DNA of 64,000 nucleotides, taken from NCBI RefSeq assembly GCF_002443255.2, contig NW_019211454.1:10438248-10502247 (forward strand), read 5' to 3'. The translations under genes and the position numbers were made by a program. The notes under the pieces were generated by a model. That model saw only the letters and a program-made list of their open reading frames with translations, was not told the DNA's origin and made no database searches. Positions 23,641-38,080 of this stretch are shown piece after piece (position 1 is the first letter of the stretch; every line of letters starts with the position of its first letter). Source of the DNA: Varroa destructor (Eukaryota > Arthropoda > Arachnida > Mesostigmata > Varroidae).

Positions 23641-26373
23641 GCTACACATTGCTCTGATGAGCCCTGATCCGACAAAGGTTGTTGCCAGAATGGTCGTGTG
23701 GAACTGACTAGATACATTTACATTGGATCTGGCTAAATATAGCGAACGGTATGGTATATAGCACATAGCATATAGTATGAGTAATTTACTATCGATATTC
23801 CGGAGAACCATATGTTATATTAGGGACATGACGTAATGCTTAAGTTATATAAAGTTTGAGCCAGGACATCTTCATAACACGTAACCTCGTATTTGCCACA
23901 CGTTCGCTTCACGTGAGTAAGAGTAACAATCAGATATATTATTAAGCGTTTGCATGTTCTCTATCGTCTGTTATGGCGTCTCTGTGAAAACTTCTGACAG
24001 AACATAATTTTCCTTGAGCAAACTTGGTAATATTGGCCTAAAAGTCAACGAATTATGTGATTCTGCCGAAGCTGTCATTCAACGGTAACGATAAAAAGCT
24101 ACTGAACAAACAATCTTGCTGTGTTTGTATTTCATTTCGTTTACGCATCGCGGGGACATGATCTTCTAGCTTCGCTGTCTCTATGCACAAGTGTCGACTG
24201 TTCGACCTACCCTAAGCTTGTAGACTATATACAAGTTAACCTCATACGAAATACTTAGATAAGAAATGACAGGTTCAACATTACGCAACATTGACTTTGA
24301 ATTTCATATGCAAAATATTCGGAAGCTTACCCAACTCCAAAAACTAACTGAGTACGCATAGCGGCTTCTTCGAGGTAAGATTCCTTCCGATTTTTTCATC
24401 TCCTGCCTGTAAGCACGAAGTTCTGTGTATTGAAAAAAAAGAAAGGTATCCAATGCAATATTCAGATTTCAAGTATATTCAAATTTTGACACAAGTTTTT
24501 ATGAAGTATTTTCATCCAAAAAATCTCCAAAGACTTCGAGCGTCGGTCGGGACCCCATAGGGTTAGGCATTTTGTACCTCTGATGTTTCAACCCTGACAC
24601 TGTAACAACTGTCCGCATGTAACAAGCATTTACGTTGTGTTCTTAATTGTTATTATTTATTATACAGTTATTTCTGTCTTAGTTTTTGTAAGGACACAAA
24701 ACGCGTTGTACATAAATGATAACTACTATGGAATATCATCTCGCACGCAAAGTAAATAACTTGTCCAAGAAGAAGTATTTGAATATAACATTTATGTATT
24801 TAAGAGACTTCAGCTAAAGTTTTTACCTTCGATTGAAGATTACCTCGATTGAAAAAAGTATATTATTATTATTATTAAAATTATATAAAAACTTAAAAAA
24901 ATAGAAATTAAAAAGGGAAATCTCGAGTCTCAGTTTTAGCAAGCGGCTAGTTAGAGATTTCCAAAACTCCGTTTACGGAGAGACGGTCCTCAAGGTAAAA
25001 TCCTGAAAACATGAATTAATATATGTGCGTATAACTATGTACGTCTACGGTCACGAACTTACGACTAGCATCGCGAAGCACCTTTTGTGTATTTCCTTTA
25101 TGAACTGGTTACAATGCTAATTTACCCATTACGCGGATGATCTGAAATAGGCAGTTTAATAACTCCTTTAAGTTAGTTCTAAATGAATTGGCTATAATCA
25201 TCTCGACGTATGTACGGAATACTGGCGCAACGTCTTTTCACGATAAAGGTCAGCAGATCTTCCGCTTCTAGGGCTCATATCTATAGAATTCTCTTCCGAG
25301 TGAAATTCGGGCCTCGCGTTCGGTTTGTTATAAATGATCTGATATATCGTGCTAATGTCATACGTCCTACAAACTGCATGTTTATTGCCATGTTGTTGAA
25401 AAAAATAGTTATACTCTAAATTCCATTAGAACAAACCAATGATCGCGGTAACGAAAAACTACCGTCTCCGATTTCGATTCCGTTACCGGTGTTCGAAATC
25501 GATAAGGCTGCATCCATACAATTCAAAACTCGAATTTTCAGTTAAAGAGAAACTAGAAAATTAAACAGGAACAGTAAAAGAACTGGTGGTCCAACAGGCA
25601 AACGACAAAACTTACAAGCCCTAGTGACTTCTTAGTACCATCCAAGTTTTTGGTCGTTGGCTTTTAGCAAGAAGCCCCCTATTCTACCTATGTTCATATA
25701 TTTAGAGTTCAACGGGTTTAATGCATCTGAAAGTCTCGTTATTTTCTATTGACACGTCTACTATATAAATAGCTCATAAAAAATACGTTTTTAGCAAAAA
25801 AAAAATGGTAAGCATCATTGCAAGTATAGGTTGGAGAGCACAGCCTAACAGCATGTGCATACAGCCATTCCGTATTATAACACGTGCATGTTAGATAAAT
25901 CGTGGCCATTTCTGTATTTTCACATATTGTTTTATTATAGCAAAAGAGGTAATTGAGCCTTTTAGCTGAATACTTGAATACTATATCTCTGCGTTTTGCC
26001 TTTGCTTATTTATTTATCACCACAGTCATTATGTTGTTCCGGGCAGCAAAACGATAAAGTCCCAATTGAAGCTCACGTTCTCGACATTAACGCGATATAT
26101 CTCCGCCAGCTATTTGATCTCGAATAACGATAAAGCTTCATAGGCAGCGTTACAATGGCGCTCTAATAATGCCACTACAGCCATTCAGATAGCGCGGGTA
26201 AATCGTCTTACAGTTTACATGAGCTTACATAAAACAATGCTGATAGAAGTTGACCCCGCCATTTTATTCATGCAACGGAAACCACCAGCGGAGTATCGTT
26301 TAAATACACAGTTTGGCCAGTTTGTTATCGATGCTAAGGAGTTATTCAAAATAACTGCCTAATTAGATTAACT
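23641..26373. other. Intergenic, upstream of the secreted acidic protein gene
   Basis: AT-rich sequence with short A/T runs and a TTATTATTATTATT stretch near 24863. No coding signal with splice context was found. Confidence 0.5.
26299..26306 (+). promoter_or_regulatory. Possible TATA-like element
   Basis: TTTAAATA lies 68 nt before the ATG of the acidic secreted protein. No convincing initiator sits at the expected distance, so this is only a candidate core promoter. Confidence 0.2.
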
Positions 26374-29302
26374 ATGGAACACATCAATGCAGTGTTGGCT
26401 ATCTTTTGCATCGGTCTGCTATTTATTAATACGTGTGTGGCAAAGCGCCGTTGCTCAAACGAAGATCATGGTAAAAAAGATAGTGGCTGGGACGAACGTT
26501 CTTCTGAGGGCATATGTGAGAAGAATAACAATGATAGGAACCCGTTTACAGTTATAAGGCTCAAGCAAAATGATGCGCATGACAAGCACGCCAGCCACCC
26601 TCACGACTTTGCCAGGCCATCAAGGAAATTATTGAGGAAAAGGCTTCCTCGTGAAGTGCCACCAGAAGGCCAAAAAGATGACAGTGACAAAAATGGTAAA
26701 AGCTCTGTAGACAAAGAACACACGGTTGTGGGCTCGAAAGATAGCTCATTACTGCTGAACAGCAACCAAACCAAGAAACCTTTAGAAAAGCTTCTAAAAT
26801 GGGATACATTGAAAGATAAGCTCTCTGACAATGCTGAGGATGATTTGGTTAAGAGCAACAGTGATAGTCAGGCCCATGTAAGGACTAACCACCACGCGAC
26901 GAGACTCTCGAAGCGAGAATCATCATCGAAAAAGGAGGTGTCTGATCAAGCGGAAGGAAAACAGGACAAACGTCAAGAAAACGATGACAATGATCACAAA
27001 AAAGGAAAGCGAGAAACTGTTACTAAAGACAACAGCGATGAAGGCGACGACCAAGATTATCATAGTGGTGAAGTAAAGGAATATAGTAGCGATTCTGATG
27101 AATTGTCGAGTTCGAAAGACGAAGATCATACACTAATAAACATTTCCACGGGAGATACAACTACGAATGTGTCACAAGGTAACTCCTCTAACACTGATAA
27201 GGGTCCAAAAGATCGGAGGTCAGACGACTCTTCGCCAGTAGCATCAATGTTCCCGTTAAAGGGTAACCCTTCTCAAATAAACAATAATAAACAAGAGTGT
27301 ATTAAAAAAAATAATGGTTTTTCTATAGAACTTCAGACCAACGGAGGGCACGAACAGCTGCTTGTTTTTAGCAGAAAAAATGCTAATCATGAAACGGAAC
27401 TAGCAATCTCAGTGTCTAAAAAAGCTAACGGCGATGATAAGAAAGGACAAGAAAGCAAATCGTACCCCGAGGAGACAGGCAACGGGAGCAAAGACTCGAA
27501 GAAATTCAATGAAATCAGTGGCGCTAGCGTAACTTTCTCGTTGAAAGAACATTCATCCAGTGGGCGAAAACCTGTTGAACAATCTGGGAAGGAGAGAAAC
27601 GGTGACGACGACGACGAAGGTAACAATGATAACAAACGAGATAAAGCTGATGGCGACGATAACGCTGGAGCATTTTTAGAAAAAAATAAGTCGAAGTCTT
27701 GGAAAATAGATTTTTTTGAGGAAAATCATAACGATAAAAAGGAAGGCAATAAGAACGAAGGCAGATTATTGGTTTCTAAAAGCGAAGGTTTAGAAAATGA
27801 ACGACATGAAACGGATGAGACTGGGGGCAGTAGTAATAATGCAACACAATACTTCGCACTTCGAGAAAGGTCTTCGTTCTCACCAACTAAGTTCGATTGG
27901 CCTGAAAACAAGAGCAGGGGTTACAGGCCCATAATAGTGACTATGAAAGATTCCTCCATGAGAGATGACGGCGACCGGGATAACGCTAAGGAATATTATA
28001 ACGACAAAGAATTTTCTGAAGTTGGACACAAAAAATCGTCCGAAGAGGACGATGACGGTCAAGGGTTAATGGATAGTTTTGAGACCCCTGGACATAGGAA
28101 GAATTTCGTAAATTATGGTCTTTATCGAGGCCATGATGATGATGATGCTTACGATGATCATTTCGACGATGTCGATGGCGATTTCGATCCGAGGGCAAGC
28201 AAACGTCGTAGGAAATCACCATGGATACATATTTTAAACTCGCATAATACACAAATACTCAGAAAATTAAATGCATACGTCGCAGATTACCTACCAAGCT
28301 TTCTCAAAGATCACAACCTTGATCCCTGGGTATTTGAGATAAATAAGTGTGAGATCACATCAAGAGCTTTTCAAGAAATCGCTCGAATTTGCAAATGCTA
28401 TGATAAGCATTTCAAAGCAACTGTAGCGCTCGTTGGGTTGGGACAATTTCTGAATCCAAGTAATAGGAAAATAACGTAAGTACCACATTTGAATGAATGT
28501 GATAACACTTACAATTCCGTAACAGGGGCCTTTAATGTTTCCGTACCGCTTACTGGAAAATCGAGTAGCAGAGTTCATTAGTAATTCAATTTTTCAGCAA
28601 TGTCAATTTTGAATTTTGTTTCAGCCAAGCTTCATGCACGCTGGAGGGCTGTCAGATTGACGGTATCATCCTTCCGGGCAGTTTGTGGTTTGAAACTAGT
28701 ACAATCTATAGCCAGGACGAAGTAGTACTAACACGACCAATTACCGTGAAGATAACACTAACCATTTTCAACAAACGTAAAGGCAACAAAGATAACTTTA
28801 AGTATTTCGTGAAGCGGCGAGAGCTTGCAAACATTATACACCAGGTTGGTACTCATAGGATTATAACACTGTGCTTTAATTCACGCTGAGTATTTTTCTT
28901 GTTAGAATCGTTTACTCTATTTACGTCGTGACAAATTAGCCTAAACGATTGATGTATAAATACGGACCTCGCCAGTGGTTTTGTTTTCATGCGCGAATCT
29001 AATTGCTTGCCAGTATTAACGCTTTGTCCTGTATAATTCCCCAACGTCAGGTATGTCAGTCAGTTGGTGACAAGTTGATACCAGGACTGTCGCAGGTTTT
29101 CGAAGACACTTTAACAGGTACCACAAGGCGCTGCTATGACATCTTTATCTCCGACGCGTCTTTAAGGAGTAACAAGGATCCGAAGTTATCTATTGTATGG
29201 CCGACTAGTGAAGGTAGCGAGAAAATCCCAAATATTAGGTATAAAACGAAAGTAAATCATGACGATTACGACTATCAGGACGAGGCGGACAGCATGTTTT
29301 AG
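26374..29302 (+). CDS. Secreted acidic disordered protein with C-terminal cysteine module
   Basis: Three exons, 26374-28475, 28625-28844 and 29051-29302, join in phases 2 and 0 (donors gtaagt and gttggt; acceptors tttcag and cgtcag) to about 857 residues. The ATG has A at -3 and G at +4. Residues 1-23 are a classic signal peptide (hydrophobic NAVLAIFCIGLLF, then TCVA before KRRC). Residues about 24-605 are low-complexity, rich in Asp, Glu, Lys, Ser and Asn, and predicted by eye to be disordered. A basic KRRRK lies at 610-614. Residues about 617-857 look folded: an amphipathic helix (ILRKLNAYVADYLPSFLKDH) followed by LDPWVF, beta-like segments in exon 2, a second long helix at the exon 2/3 junction, and seven cysteines. 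The helix-strand-helix order recalls TULIP-fold proteins such as group 7 mite allergens; this is inference only. The function is unknown. Confidence 0.85.
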
Positions 29303-29637
29303 GCTAGGCCGGCCTACGGTTGACTATGAAAAGCCACCGCCGTCATTTGTTGGGATTGTATATTTAGGTTTATTAAATGAATGCCTTCGATCGCACTGTA
29401 TCTTATTCTCCTAGTATTTTTTTTTCTATAAATGTTCTGCTCTAATATTAACAATACCCGATGGATTTATTTTATAAACAAGGTCGCCTAGCGCCGAATG
29501 GCGACCCGAGCACGCGGCCATAATCTAAGCATTAATTAAGCATAAATATATAGGACGTTTCGTATAATAATCTACTTCAAAAACGAATCGAGTGGAAAGT
29601 GCGATTTGACAGACAAACAATTTTCTTTTAAACGCCA

Positions 29638-29643
29638 AATAAA
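29638..29643 (+). terminator. Candidate poly(A) signal of the acidic secreted protein gene
   Basis: AATAAA lies 336 nt after the stop codon. A second near-match follows at about 29661 (AATAAA within gaaataaac). Either could serve. Confidence 0.4.
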
Positions 29644-31662
29644 AACAAACTTATATGAAATAAACAATTAAACTTTTATTATTTATTTGAGTTTTCTTAT
29701 TATCTAAGTATGTAATCCAGCACATGTCAACAGCAACCTTCGGTTCGGTTTGTTGCCCTGCAGAAATCCAACAAGGAAGCATCAGTCTCTTTCTTCTAAT
29801 GCAAATCTCGTTTATCAACGCCAAACACCCCATCCAGGTATTGCTGTGAAACTTTAGTCAACTGCCGTGCCCACTAATTTCATATTTTCCCCTGTCCAAA
29901 CTTTTCCAGTTAGATTGACTATCTGCCCGCATAATTCTTTTCCCAAACAGCTTTCCTCGTCGTTATTTTTGCTCACCAAGGAGCCCACCAGCACAAGCAA
30001 ATGTATATCACCGTGTCACGAATTTGTTACTGTCCCAAGCCGTTTTGTCGTACGTCGTCTGTTCGGATCTGTGCATACGCATTTTCTCGTCAGAATCGCT
30101 CTAATAGAAAACTGCCTTAGGGAAGGATGACGCCCACTACGTTAGACGTCGGATCGTTCAGGTATACCTATATATATATATATCTACTTTTACTGACAAC
30201 AAGAGACTTCTTATTACATTTTATATAACATATATTAAGTTCATCTGATTATAAAAATCCACATTGCGTGACGATTTATGTCAAGAGACAATAAGAAAAA
30301 AACGCACATTTCGTCCATATTTATTGAATAAGATCTTGCTTTGAGAAGTCTTACCCTTCACCCTTTTCTAACTAAAAGCTATGTTAGTTACTATTACCGC
30401 GTTGTACACAAATTTTTGTAATGCGTATTCGACGTTTTCTTCATTATTAGTGCTAAGTTCGCTATATTCAGGTAAAGGCAGTATAAACACATGTAAGACA
30501 TGTATCATGCATGTTTACTAATGGCATTTTTTCAATCACGTTTTGCACGAGAACTATTGAGCAGGAGGAACTTTAGCTGTTACAATTGATTTGTTACAGC
30601 AAACCTGTTCCTTATTACCTTCGTGTCGTTACTCCGGCATTGATTTGAAGCTTCTAACTTTAACTAAATCTCTGTTTTAGCTTCTTACAACTTTAGTAGG
30701 GGAATTTTTATCGTGATAATAAGCCATGGCTACTATCTGTTTATATCCTTAGGAGCACTAGTTCGCGCATGTGTAGTAAATGAATGATCAAAGTTTTAAG
30801 GTTCGCACTCTGGAAGGCTTTATTTTTTAACCACATCGCCTGAAAAAAAAAGTTGCGTGTTTACTCGTCGAATGAACGAGGGCAGATTACGTGCACTCTA
30901 ACTTCCTTCCTTTCGTGCACCGCAAGAGCATGTTGATAAAGCTCTGTGCATGACATCCTTCACATTCCCAAATTCACAGTTTCAACCTCTAATGGTACCC
31001 TAAAAACAATAGTTTTTTTCAAAATTAAAACATTGTTGGTTATACATCGCATTTTTAGGTTGAAAAAACCTATTTCGATCCGTGCTGACGTGCAAAAATC
31101 TAAAAAAAGAACGCTTTGCTAAATTAAAACGGGAATTAGATCAAATCGATTTGATAGTGTCCTTCGAGTATCGTAAATGTATCGTTTCCGAATTAATAAT
31201 AATTTGTTAATAACAATAGTAAATGCGCTCCGTCGGCGGTAAGCCTAGAAAAATTATAATTAACAATGTATCTCAAAAGTGGAACACGCTTAGTTACACA
31301 GCGATCCGATGCGGAGATAGGTAGACGAATAGACACAGAAGAATCATGCATCCATGGGAAAAATCGGCCACGTTATTAATGGACAATCAAACAGAGCACT
31401 CCACTTCAGTTCACTTAGAATCCAGAAGTTTCCACAGAGCAACAGAAGCAGCTGCAGGGATATTCTTGGTAGGTAACATTAAAGATCATATTAGACTTTA
31501 TAATTGGCTCGTGACGACTTTTGTAGCGGACAGGCAGCGAAACAGTACGAGTAGAGCATGGTAGTTCGGTGGCAAGCGGCAGCTTTTGCTTCACGACGTT
31601 TTGGGTGACCGAAAAACTGCTACTGGTCTATTCTGGCTCACTCGATCAGGCGGTTACTCCGC

Positions 31663-31679
31663 GCACACACACACACACA
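31663..31679. repeat. (CA)n microsatellite
   Basis: A short uninterrupted CA dinucleotide tract, with looser CA-rich sequence again near 31823-31840. Confidence 0.9.
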
Positions 31680-32836
31680 AAACACTTTGTTACCGTTCAC
31701 CAAGGCTAACAGGCCGATTTATCGTAGCAATATCGTGTAACACAATTTTGTATCCACCTATCATGATTCCTTTCATGTCTGGTCCTTTACCCGGCTCGAG
31801 CTGTCGAAGTCGTTAACCGTATCACACACAAACACACACTCACGCATATATATACCGACATCATCGACAACTGTATTTCTTCACATGCAAATAGAGATGC
31901 ATAGCACAATTCAAGTAGGCACAGAGGTTTTTGCTTGCAAACATAACGTCCGTCAGCAACATGAACATCTAACTGGATAATCGACGGACAGGTAGGTAGT
32001 TTTGAAATCGTACGACAACTAAGCTGCTCGTACATCTGGGCCGAAAAGGAGTGAGGGAGGAGTCGACGAATCAAAGGACCTCCACAAAATAGCAACAGTA
32101 AAGCGCATTGGTAATTGATTTTTTCCAGACTGAGGAATTTGTTGTGGCGCGCAACCATATATGAGATATATAGATTACTACATGGCCTAACTGAATATAA
32201 CGACTCCGGTAACTCTGATGTCGGTCAACAGCTATAAGACCGACAATTATAATATTGACGATAATAATCAATAAAACGCCAATCGGTTATGCTGTTAACG
32301 CCACAATTCGATATCCGTCTATTGTATTTCGTACAATAAGAAGAAAAAACCTATCGTCGTTGCGTGGACGTCGTTTGTGGTGGCCTTACCGAAGATTTTC
32401 ACCGTTCGCTCTCGATCAAAGAAGAGACTGCTTATAGCTAATCAGGCTACTGCGTAAGCGATACATAGGGATATTCTACTGCGCACCAATTTGAAACACT
32501 ATAGTCGTATACAAACGGGCGACAGTCGACTTTGCCGTCGTCGTTTTTGGGTTTGCTGCAATTGCTGTTAAGGGCCTTATCACTTAGTATTGGATAACTT
32601 GTTAAGCTAGTCGTACTAGCAGTAACAGATAGAGCGATCGACTGTCCTGTTAGTCGCTGATTTTTCGGTTTGTCTGATGGTGCATCCATCTTTCCGCAAC
32701 CACAGGTCGGTACAGATATATAGACAGCGAGAGAGAGAGGACTGCAACGTTGCTGGAGGAGAGCGTACTGCTTACTACTAGTGTCACTACAATAACCAAA
32801 AGCATCACCAGCCGAGAAAGCGAACGGATGGACAAA

Positions 32837-32866
32837 CGGACGGACGGACGGACGGACGGACGGACG
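32837..32866. repeat. (CGGA)n tetranucleotide repeat
   Basis: Seven perfect CGGA units and a partial eighth, preceded by degenerate units (acggatgg, acaaa). Confidence 0.95.
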
Positions 32867-33902
32867 AGATTTGGTCTGGATCTACGTAACGTCAGTTACG
32901 CTCGATGACCATTACTAGCGCACTAGTGACTCTCTTTAGCTTCGTCCTCTCTCTACGCGCTATCCCTGCTGAACTCAGCAACAGCCACTGTTGGTAACGC
33001 TGCTACAGCAGCAGCACTTGTTGCCGTCGCCACCGCCACCACCACTGAGTATGGATGTTAAAACCGCGTCTCTATCTCTTGAATTTCCATCAGCCTGTTA
33101 ATTTACGATATTCGCTATTCCTGGCCAATACAGGCACTATTAGTCAGCCAGAAGTCACAACGCTATGATGCGCGATTTGTCCGGATAATCGTCATTATGT
33201 AATAGCGCCTACTCTTCAGGCCGCTAGAGCGAAACAGCAGAAGCTGAGTGACGGGGTACGCATCATGCTATACACCAAAAGTAAAGTAAAACGACTACGA
33301 TAACGGCGACGTCAACTTCCAGGACGTCGCCCGCCTCCTTTGAGCAGACAGGCTCACTGAATAGAGTCGGCCAGACGAGCTCGGTTCTGCTGATGCCTTG
33401 ATTGTAACTGATTACCACAACTCTTATTACTATTTAACATTGCGATGCCAGGCGCTGGGCCCTGGAGGAAAACCACCATATGCGTACCATCAAAGCGGAT
33501 CATATACTACCGATTGGTCACAGAGAGACACCAATCATCGGCAATACAGGCAGATTTCGAAGCAGATATCGAAAGACAGCCGCATAACAATCCGATAAAT
33601 TTGTGCTTAGTGATATTGTTTAAATCTTGGAGGCATTTACGTGATCTGTGCGAAGTGAAATTAATACATTTGTGTCCGTGTAGGAGTACAAATGTCAGTG
33701 AGTGCGAAATCTTAGAATAAGACTTTGTCGGCATCGGTTTAAGTGGCTAAAGTATAATTAAAGCCATGTTAATTAATTTCGTATTGTACAGTCGGCTTCT
33801 TTACTGAGAGTAGCAATTCGTTAAGTGTTATCAAGCGAAACGCCTGAGAAGTGTCAGGACCTCTTCTGCTTGTTCATAAATTCTACTTGCTGTGACCTAA
33901 CA

Positions 33903-34088
33903 ATGTTCAATCCGAGAGATACGCTGCGATCCCTGCCGCATCCACTAGTGCCACTCATGCCATTACATCCGCGCCGGAGTCCTCATTTGGCCTCGATGTC
34001 ACCACTCATGAAATTGCACGCCTTACACCTGCATTATAACCAATGGCACGCCAACATGGTCCGAATGGGTGTGCGGCCTGAAAGAATG
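33903..34088 (+). CDS. Candidate first coding exon, unknown protein
   Basis: The ATG has A at -3, is followed by 62 open codons, and ends exactly at a consensus donor (AATG|gtaagt). The translation is rich in Pro, His, Leu and Met (LRSLPHPLVPLMPLHPRRSP, then HLHYNQWHANMVRMGVRPER), as in disordered N-terminal regions of developmental regulators. I do not recognise the family. The preceding 300 nt of leader-like sequence and the GC-richer island suit a promoter-proximal exon. I could not find a phase-0 downstream exon in the window, so the gene model is incomplete. Confidence 0.4.
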
Positions 34089-34697
34089 GTAAGTCGACTA
34101 ACCCAGTAGCGTATCTTTCGAATTATCTAATTAACTACTAAAACTGGACACTTCAAAAATTGTCCATTGAAAACCAATGAGAACATTCCTTATAGGGAAG
34201 AAAACGCAACATAAAAGTGGACCCCCTATGCTTTAGGTGTATTTTACCCTGGTAGAAACCCAGGCAGCATTCTCCGTAATTATCCATTTTATTACAGTAC
34301 AATTGGAGAAGTATGTCAAATCGGGCCGGCCATATTTCGTTAATAATAACACAGGCACCTGAATGAGACATGCGTAGGGAACTATTATCACACTATTCAC
34401 AGAAGCTTATAATAAGAGTAATCATTTTCTTCAATTATAATATGTTATACATTGAAACCTCAGTTATGCGATCAAGAAGGAAGTCCTGCCTTTAGCATAT
34501 GTTTACAGATTTGCTTACGCTTTATTCGAAGAATGTTTAAGTGTAAGGCAAGTGAGTCTTAAGCAAACGGTTCATATTAGTTTTACAGTACAATGTATTC
34601 AACTGAAATAGAGCGGCTCGTAACTTAACCATCGGCTTTCACTAGAACGGGGTGCCCAAAGACTCCTAGAACGTCCGCTTGGTAACCTAAAGCTCAC

Positions 34698-35027
34698 CTG
34701 ACACAACCCACAAAGGCAGCGGTAGCTATTACAGAGTAAGTGATTCATAACGGTTTGTGTGGTCTTTGGTTGAAATGGACCGGACAGAATTTGTTCATTA
34801 TACTTATTCGGATTACATACTACATGAGAATGAATTCCATCCATCGGGGCCATCCATTGAAGGGAATCGATTTTGCTTTCGCCATTATTTCCGCCCAAGA
34901 AAAACCTATAAATCAACATATCGTGTAGTAGGTCCGAACAGGTGCTCACGAAAAAATTCTCGCGACGGCTCACCAACGTCGGAAAAGTGGCCGAACATAT
35001 AGTATTCAATAGTGATTCGCTCGTTAT
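34698..35027 (-). CDS. Ambiguous open segment with splice-like borders
   Basis: On the minus strand 110 codons are open between an acceptor-like ctaacag and a good donor (TGTCAG|gtgagc), phase 0 at both ends. The translation is Cys-containing and unfamiliar. The plus strand is also open for 81 codons over 34757-35002, giving a polar, aromatic-rich peptide (MDRTEFVHYTYSDYILHENE) that ends in a stop. At most one of the two is likely to be real. The acceptor lacks a clear pyrimidine tract. This may be an exon of an unseen gene or chance. Confidence 0.2.
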
Positions 35028-38023
35028 CTGTTAGATTCTTACATGTATCTGAAACTGAGATGTGCATTATACGAACTTCATACAAATATTACATTTTTAG
35101 GTGTATAGGGTGAGACATTGAAATTTGGACAAACTTTGGTTGGCTATCTGTCATGCGTTCATTCACTTATAACCATGAGAAAATCAGTTGCTTTCTAGAG
35201 GAAAACAGTGAGCTCATCATGGTGAAAAGCGGTGCATCGTTTTCGTAATTTAATGAGCGAAGATCAGCTGCTATCCAGCTTGCCTATGCGGGTTGTACCC
35301 TACCACGATTATAAGCTTTCTTTTTTCCCAAAATCTACAGTCTGCATAATTGCCAGTTCTTCTGCAGTTTCTAAAAAAACATAGTAAAATTCGAAGATGA
35401 AGGGTTCAACATTTAATACAAGTGGTCCAAAATGCTTGTTTTTGCAAAGTGTTTTTCTATATATAGAAATTTAAAAGCAGAATTAATTGGCACTTGGGTC
35501 GTCCAGATAAGCTGCAATGATTAGCCTTCTTGAGTCTCTTTGCATCTTTTATACTTGGAGGCCCGGCATTTTCTTTCAAGGACTCTTAGTCTGCTATAGG
35601 CTCCAGATTTAATTCTGCTAGAATGGTCTGTATGTAGCTTATTTGACCAACACCTTAACGAGCTTACACCTACCAATATCATTTGACGCACGCTTCCTAT
35701 TAAGAATTAAGTGTGGATTAAAGAGGAAATATTTTGAAAACTACGAGTGGGTGGTTTAGATCATGAGCTGAAGATGTAATTGGATGCTAATTATATTCAA
35801 TTAACAGGGACAGCACACTTCTAGCACATGTAAAGAAATTCTCCAGTGTATCTGGTTTTGTTTCTATACAGTCTTGGAAACAACTTGAAAGAAAAGGTTC
35901 GGGTTCAGATGTTCCATCCGTTTCGAAATTTGATTTCACCTTATGTCGACCTTCATTAGATCACCAATATGTGTTTTACTAAGCCACAAACGGCTATCTC
36001 TTGATAGGCATATATCCCTTCCTTGCAATAGAGTGGACAACTAAAATGGCGACAGGAAATTTCACACATGGCTAAAGCGGAAGCGCCCTCCACGAATGTT
36101 CGCTTGTGGGTGTCGTTTGTTTAAACATTGGTTTATAAGTAAATGATCGACCTGAGGCAGCGCTTTGTCGACCGACACAGTTTCACCTTCGTGTTAAAGT
36201 CCGTTCATGTCCTTTTTGTGGGTTTGGGAAAAACTTATGATAACATTTATAATTAATCGCAAACGTTGTTTCGTGAACTTCGATTCGCTTCGAGCTTCGA
36301 CACTGCGCATCCTGTTTCTGAATCTTTTCCGGATTTTAGCTAGCCCTTTTTTTTGCTAGACTGGCAATCACTGTTTTCACTTCTGCTTCAACGAGCGATC
36401 AGGACTGAAGAAGCACTCTACTGCTGTCCGCAATAATATGCAATTTCAACCTTATGACATCAACGTTATATCTATACAATTAAGTTCTGTGATGACACAG
36501 GCGTAGTACTACCCAGGCCATAGATCAGCCGCCATACACAGCCAGACACTTCCGATTTCCATCACAAATATGGAATCTGTAACGGTAAAATACAAGTTGA
36601 TAAGTACCTCGATATTTTACCTTTTTCTCTATCTTTCCTTCGAAAGGATGGCGATTATCGTATCACAAACGTCGGCTAGCTAATTCTCACCTATGGACTG
36701 TTTATTTTTAGTCAAACTAATAACTCACTGATCCTGTATAATAAACAGCTCAAAATTGAGTAACTTTATACCGTACTGGAATGTATTTGTTACCGTTATT
36801 TATAACAGAAATTACTGTACAAATACGCTATAATGTACAGGTAATTTTTGCAGCACGATTTGCTATCTCATTACATCATGTCTGTGAGTGATCGATTTCA
36901 CCCTAATTACTCTCTACGCGAGTAGACGTCTAATTACGAGTTCCGCAACAAAAATTGCTCGGAGTATGGAGCAAGGTCTCAAGTCGCGCCAAGGACTTCA
37001 GACAAAAAAGATCCGCGGTTATAATCTGGTTGGGAAAAATATGCAAATTGCTTTGATGTACTTACAGATTTATGAATGAAGTAAATTTGTATTTTATTAT
37101 AAAAGAATTTCTATCTTAATGTAAATTGAAAATACCAATTTAAAGATACCCCTAGGATGAGTTGAGTAAAGCCCATTAGAAAAGCAAAACGATATCATAC
37201 AGAAAAAGTAACAAGGGGTTTACTAATAGCCAGCATAGGCCAAGACCATGTTACTGACGGCTTCAATGTGACAAAATGGTAGCCCTAATGTATGGGGTAC
37301 TACCGAAGACACCCACGTCCAAACAATTTTAGACTGATGTGCGCAATGTAAATTGGTTTACACAAAATTAATCCATGTCTCTCTCTTATTTTTTATACAA
37401 AAATAGAGCATCCATTATATACGTAGTTAAGAGCCCAACAAGGCAATTCATTAAGAAAATATTTGAAATTGTTCTTTATAGTGTGATAGACTTGAGCTTG
37501 AAGTAAGTGTAATTCAGGGTAGTGTTTGAATTGTAGCTCAGATGTGCTTCTAATATTGCAAATAAACATACTCTGATCATTAGTCTAACAATAGAATTAA
37601 AAACTTCCCTTCCCAAACCAATACATTTTTAACACATAAAATTACTTTCCAAATCCATAGTTAATTTAATTCACAATGTTAGATATATTTAGTATTTTCC
37701 TACACATAATTATCCATATACCACTACTATACAATACAATACTAACCGCAAAGCAGAAACAAGTAAGAAACGGAAAATGCTATACGTATATATAGATAAG
37801 TGTGACAATGCAGAACCTGTTATGGAACAACGTGATAGAGACGCAGAGCAGGGGTCATTATGCCGTTCAACAACGGCGTGAAACCACTGCCGGTCTTTTA
37901 CTCCTATATCGGTGAACGACCTGAAAGACTACAGTGTGCTTTACACAGATACTAGCTCATTTCTTACAGAAATAAGCTGATCTGCATCTTCTTCTACATA
38001 CATGATAGACTAATATCGTTGCC

Positions 38024-38027
<4 letters not shown>

Positions 38028-38077
<50 letters not shown>
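38028..38077. repeat. (TA)n microsatellite
   Basis: A 50-nt uninterrupted AT dinucleotide tract, likely length-variable between individuals. Confidence 0.97.

Positions 38078-38080
<3 letters not shown>

Larger units (their letters stand above)
29303..33902. other. Intergenic; repeats and GC-richer island at 32.6-33.4 kb
   Basis: No supported coding exon was found. The stretch holds a (TA) run near 30171, a (CA)n tract at 31663-31679, a (CGGA)n tract at 32837-32866 and trinucleotide-rich sequence near 33003-33045. The GC-richer section precedes the exon-like segment at 33903 and may be its promoter or 5' leader. Confidence 0.45.
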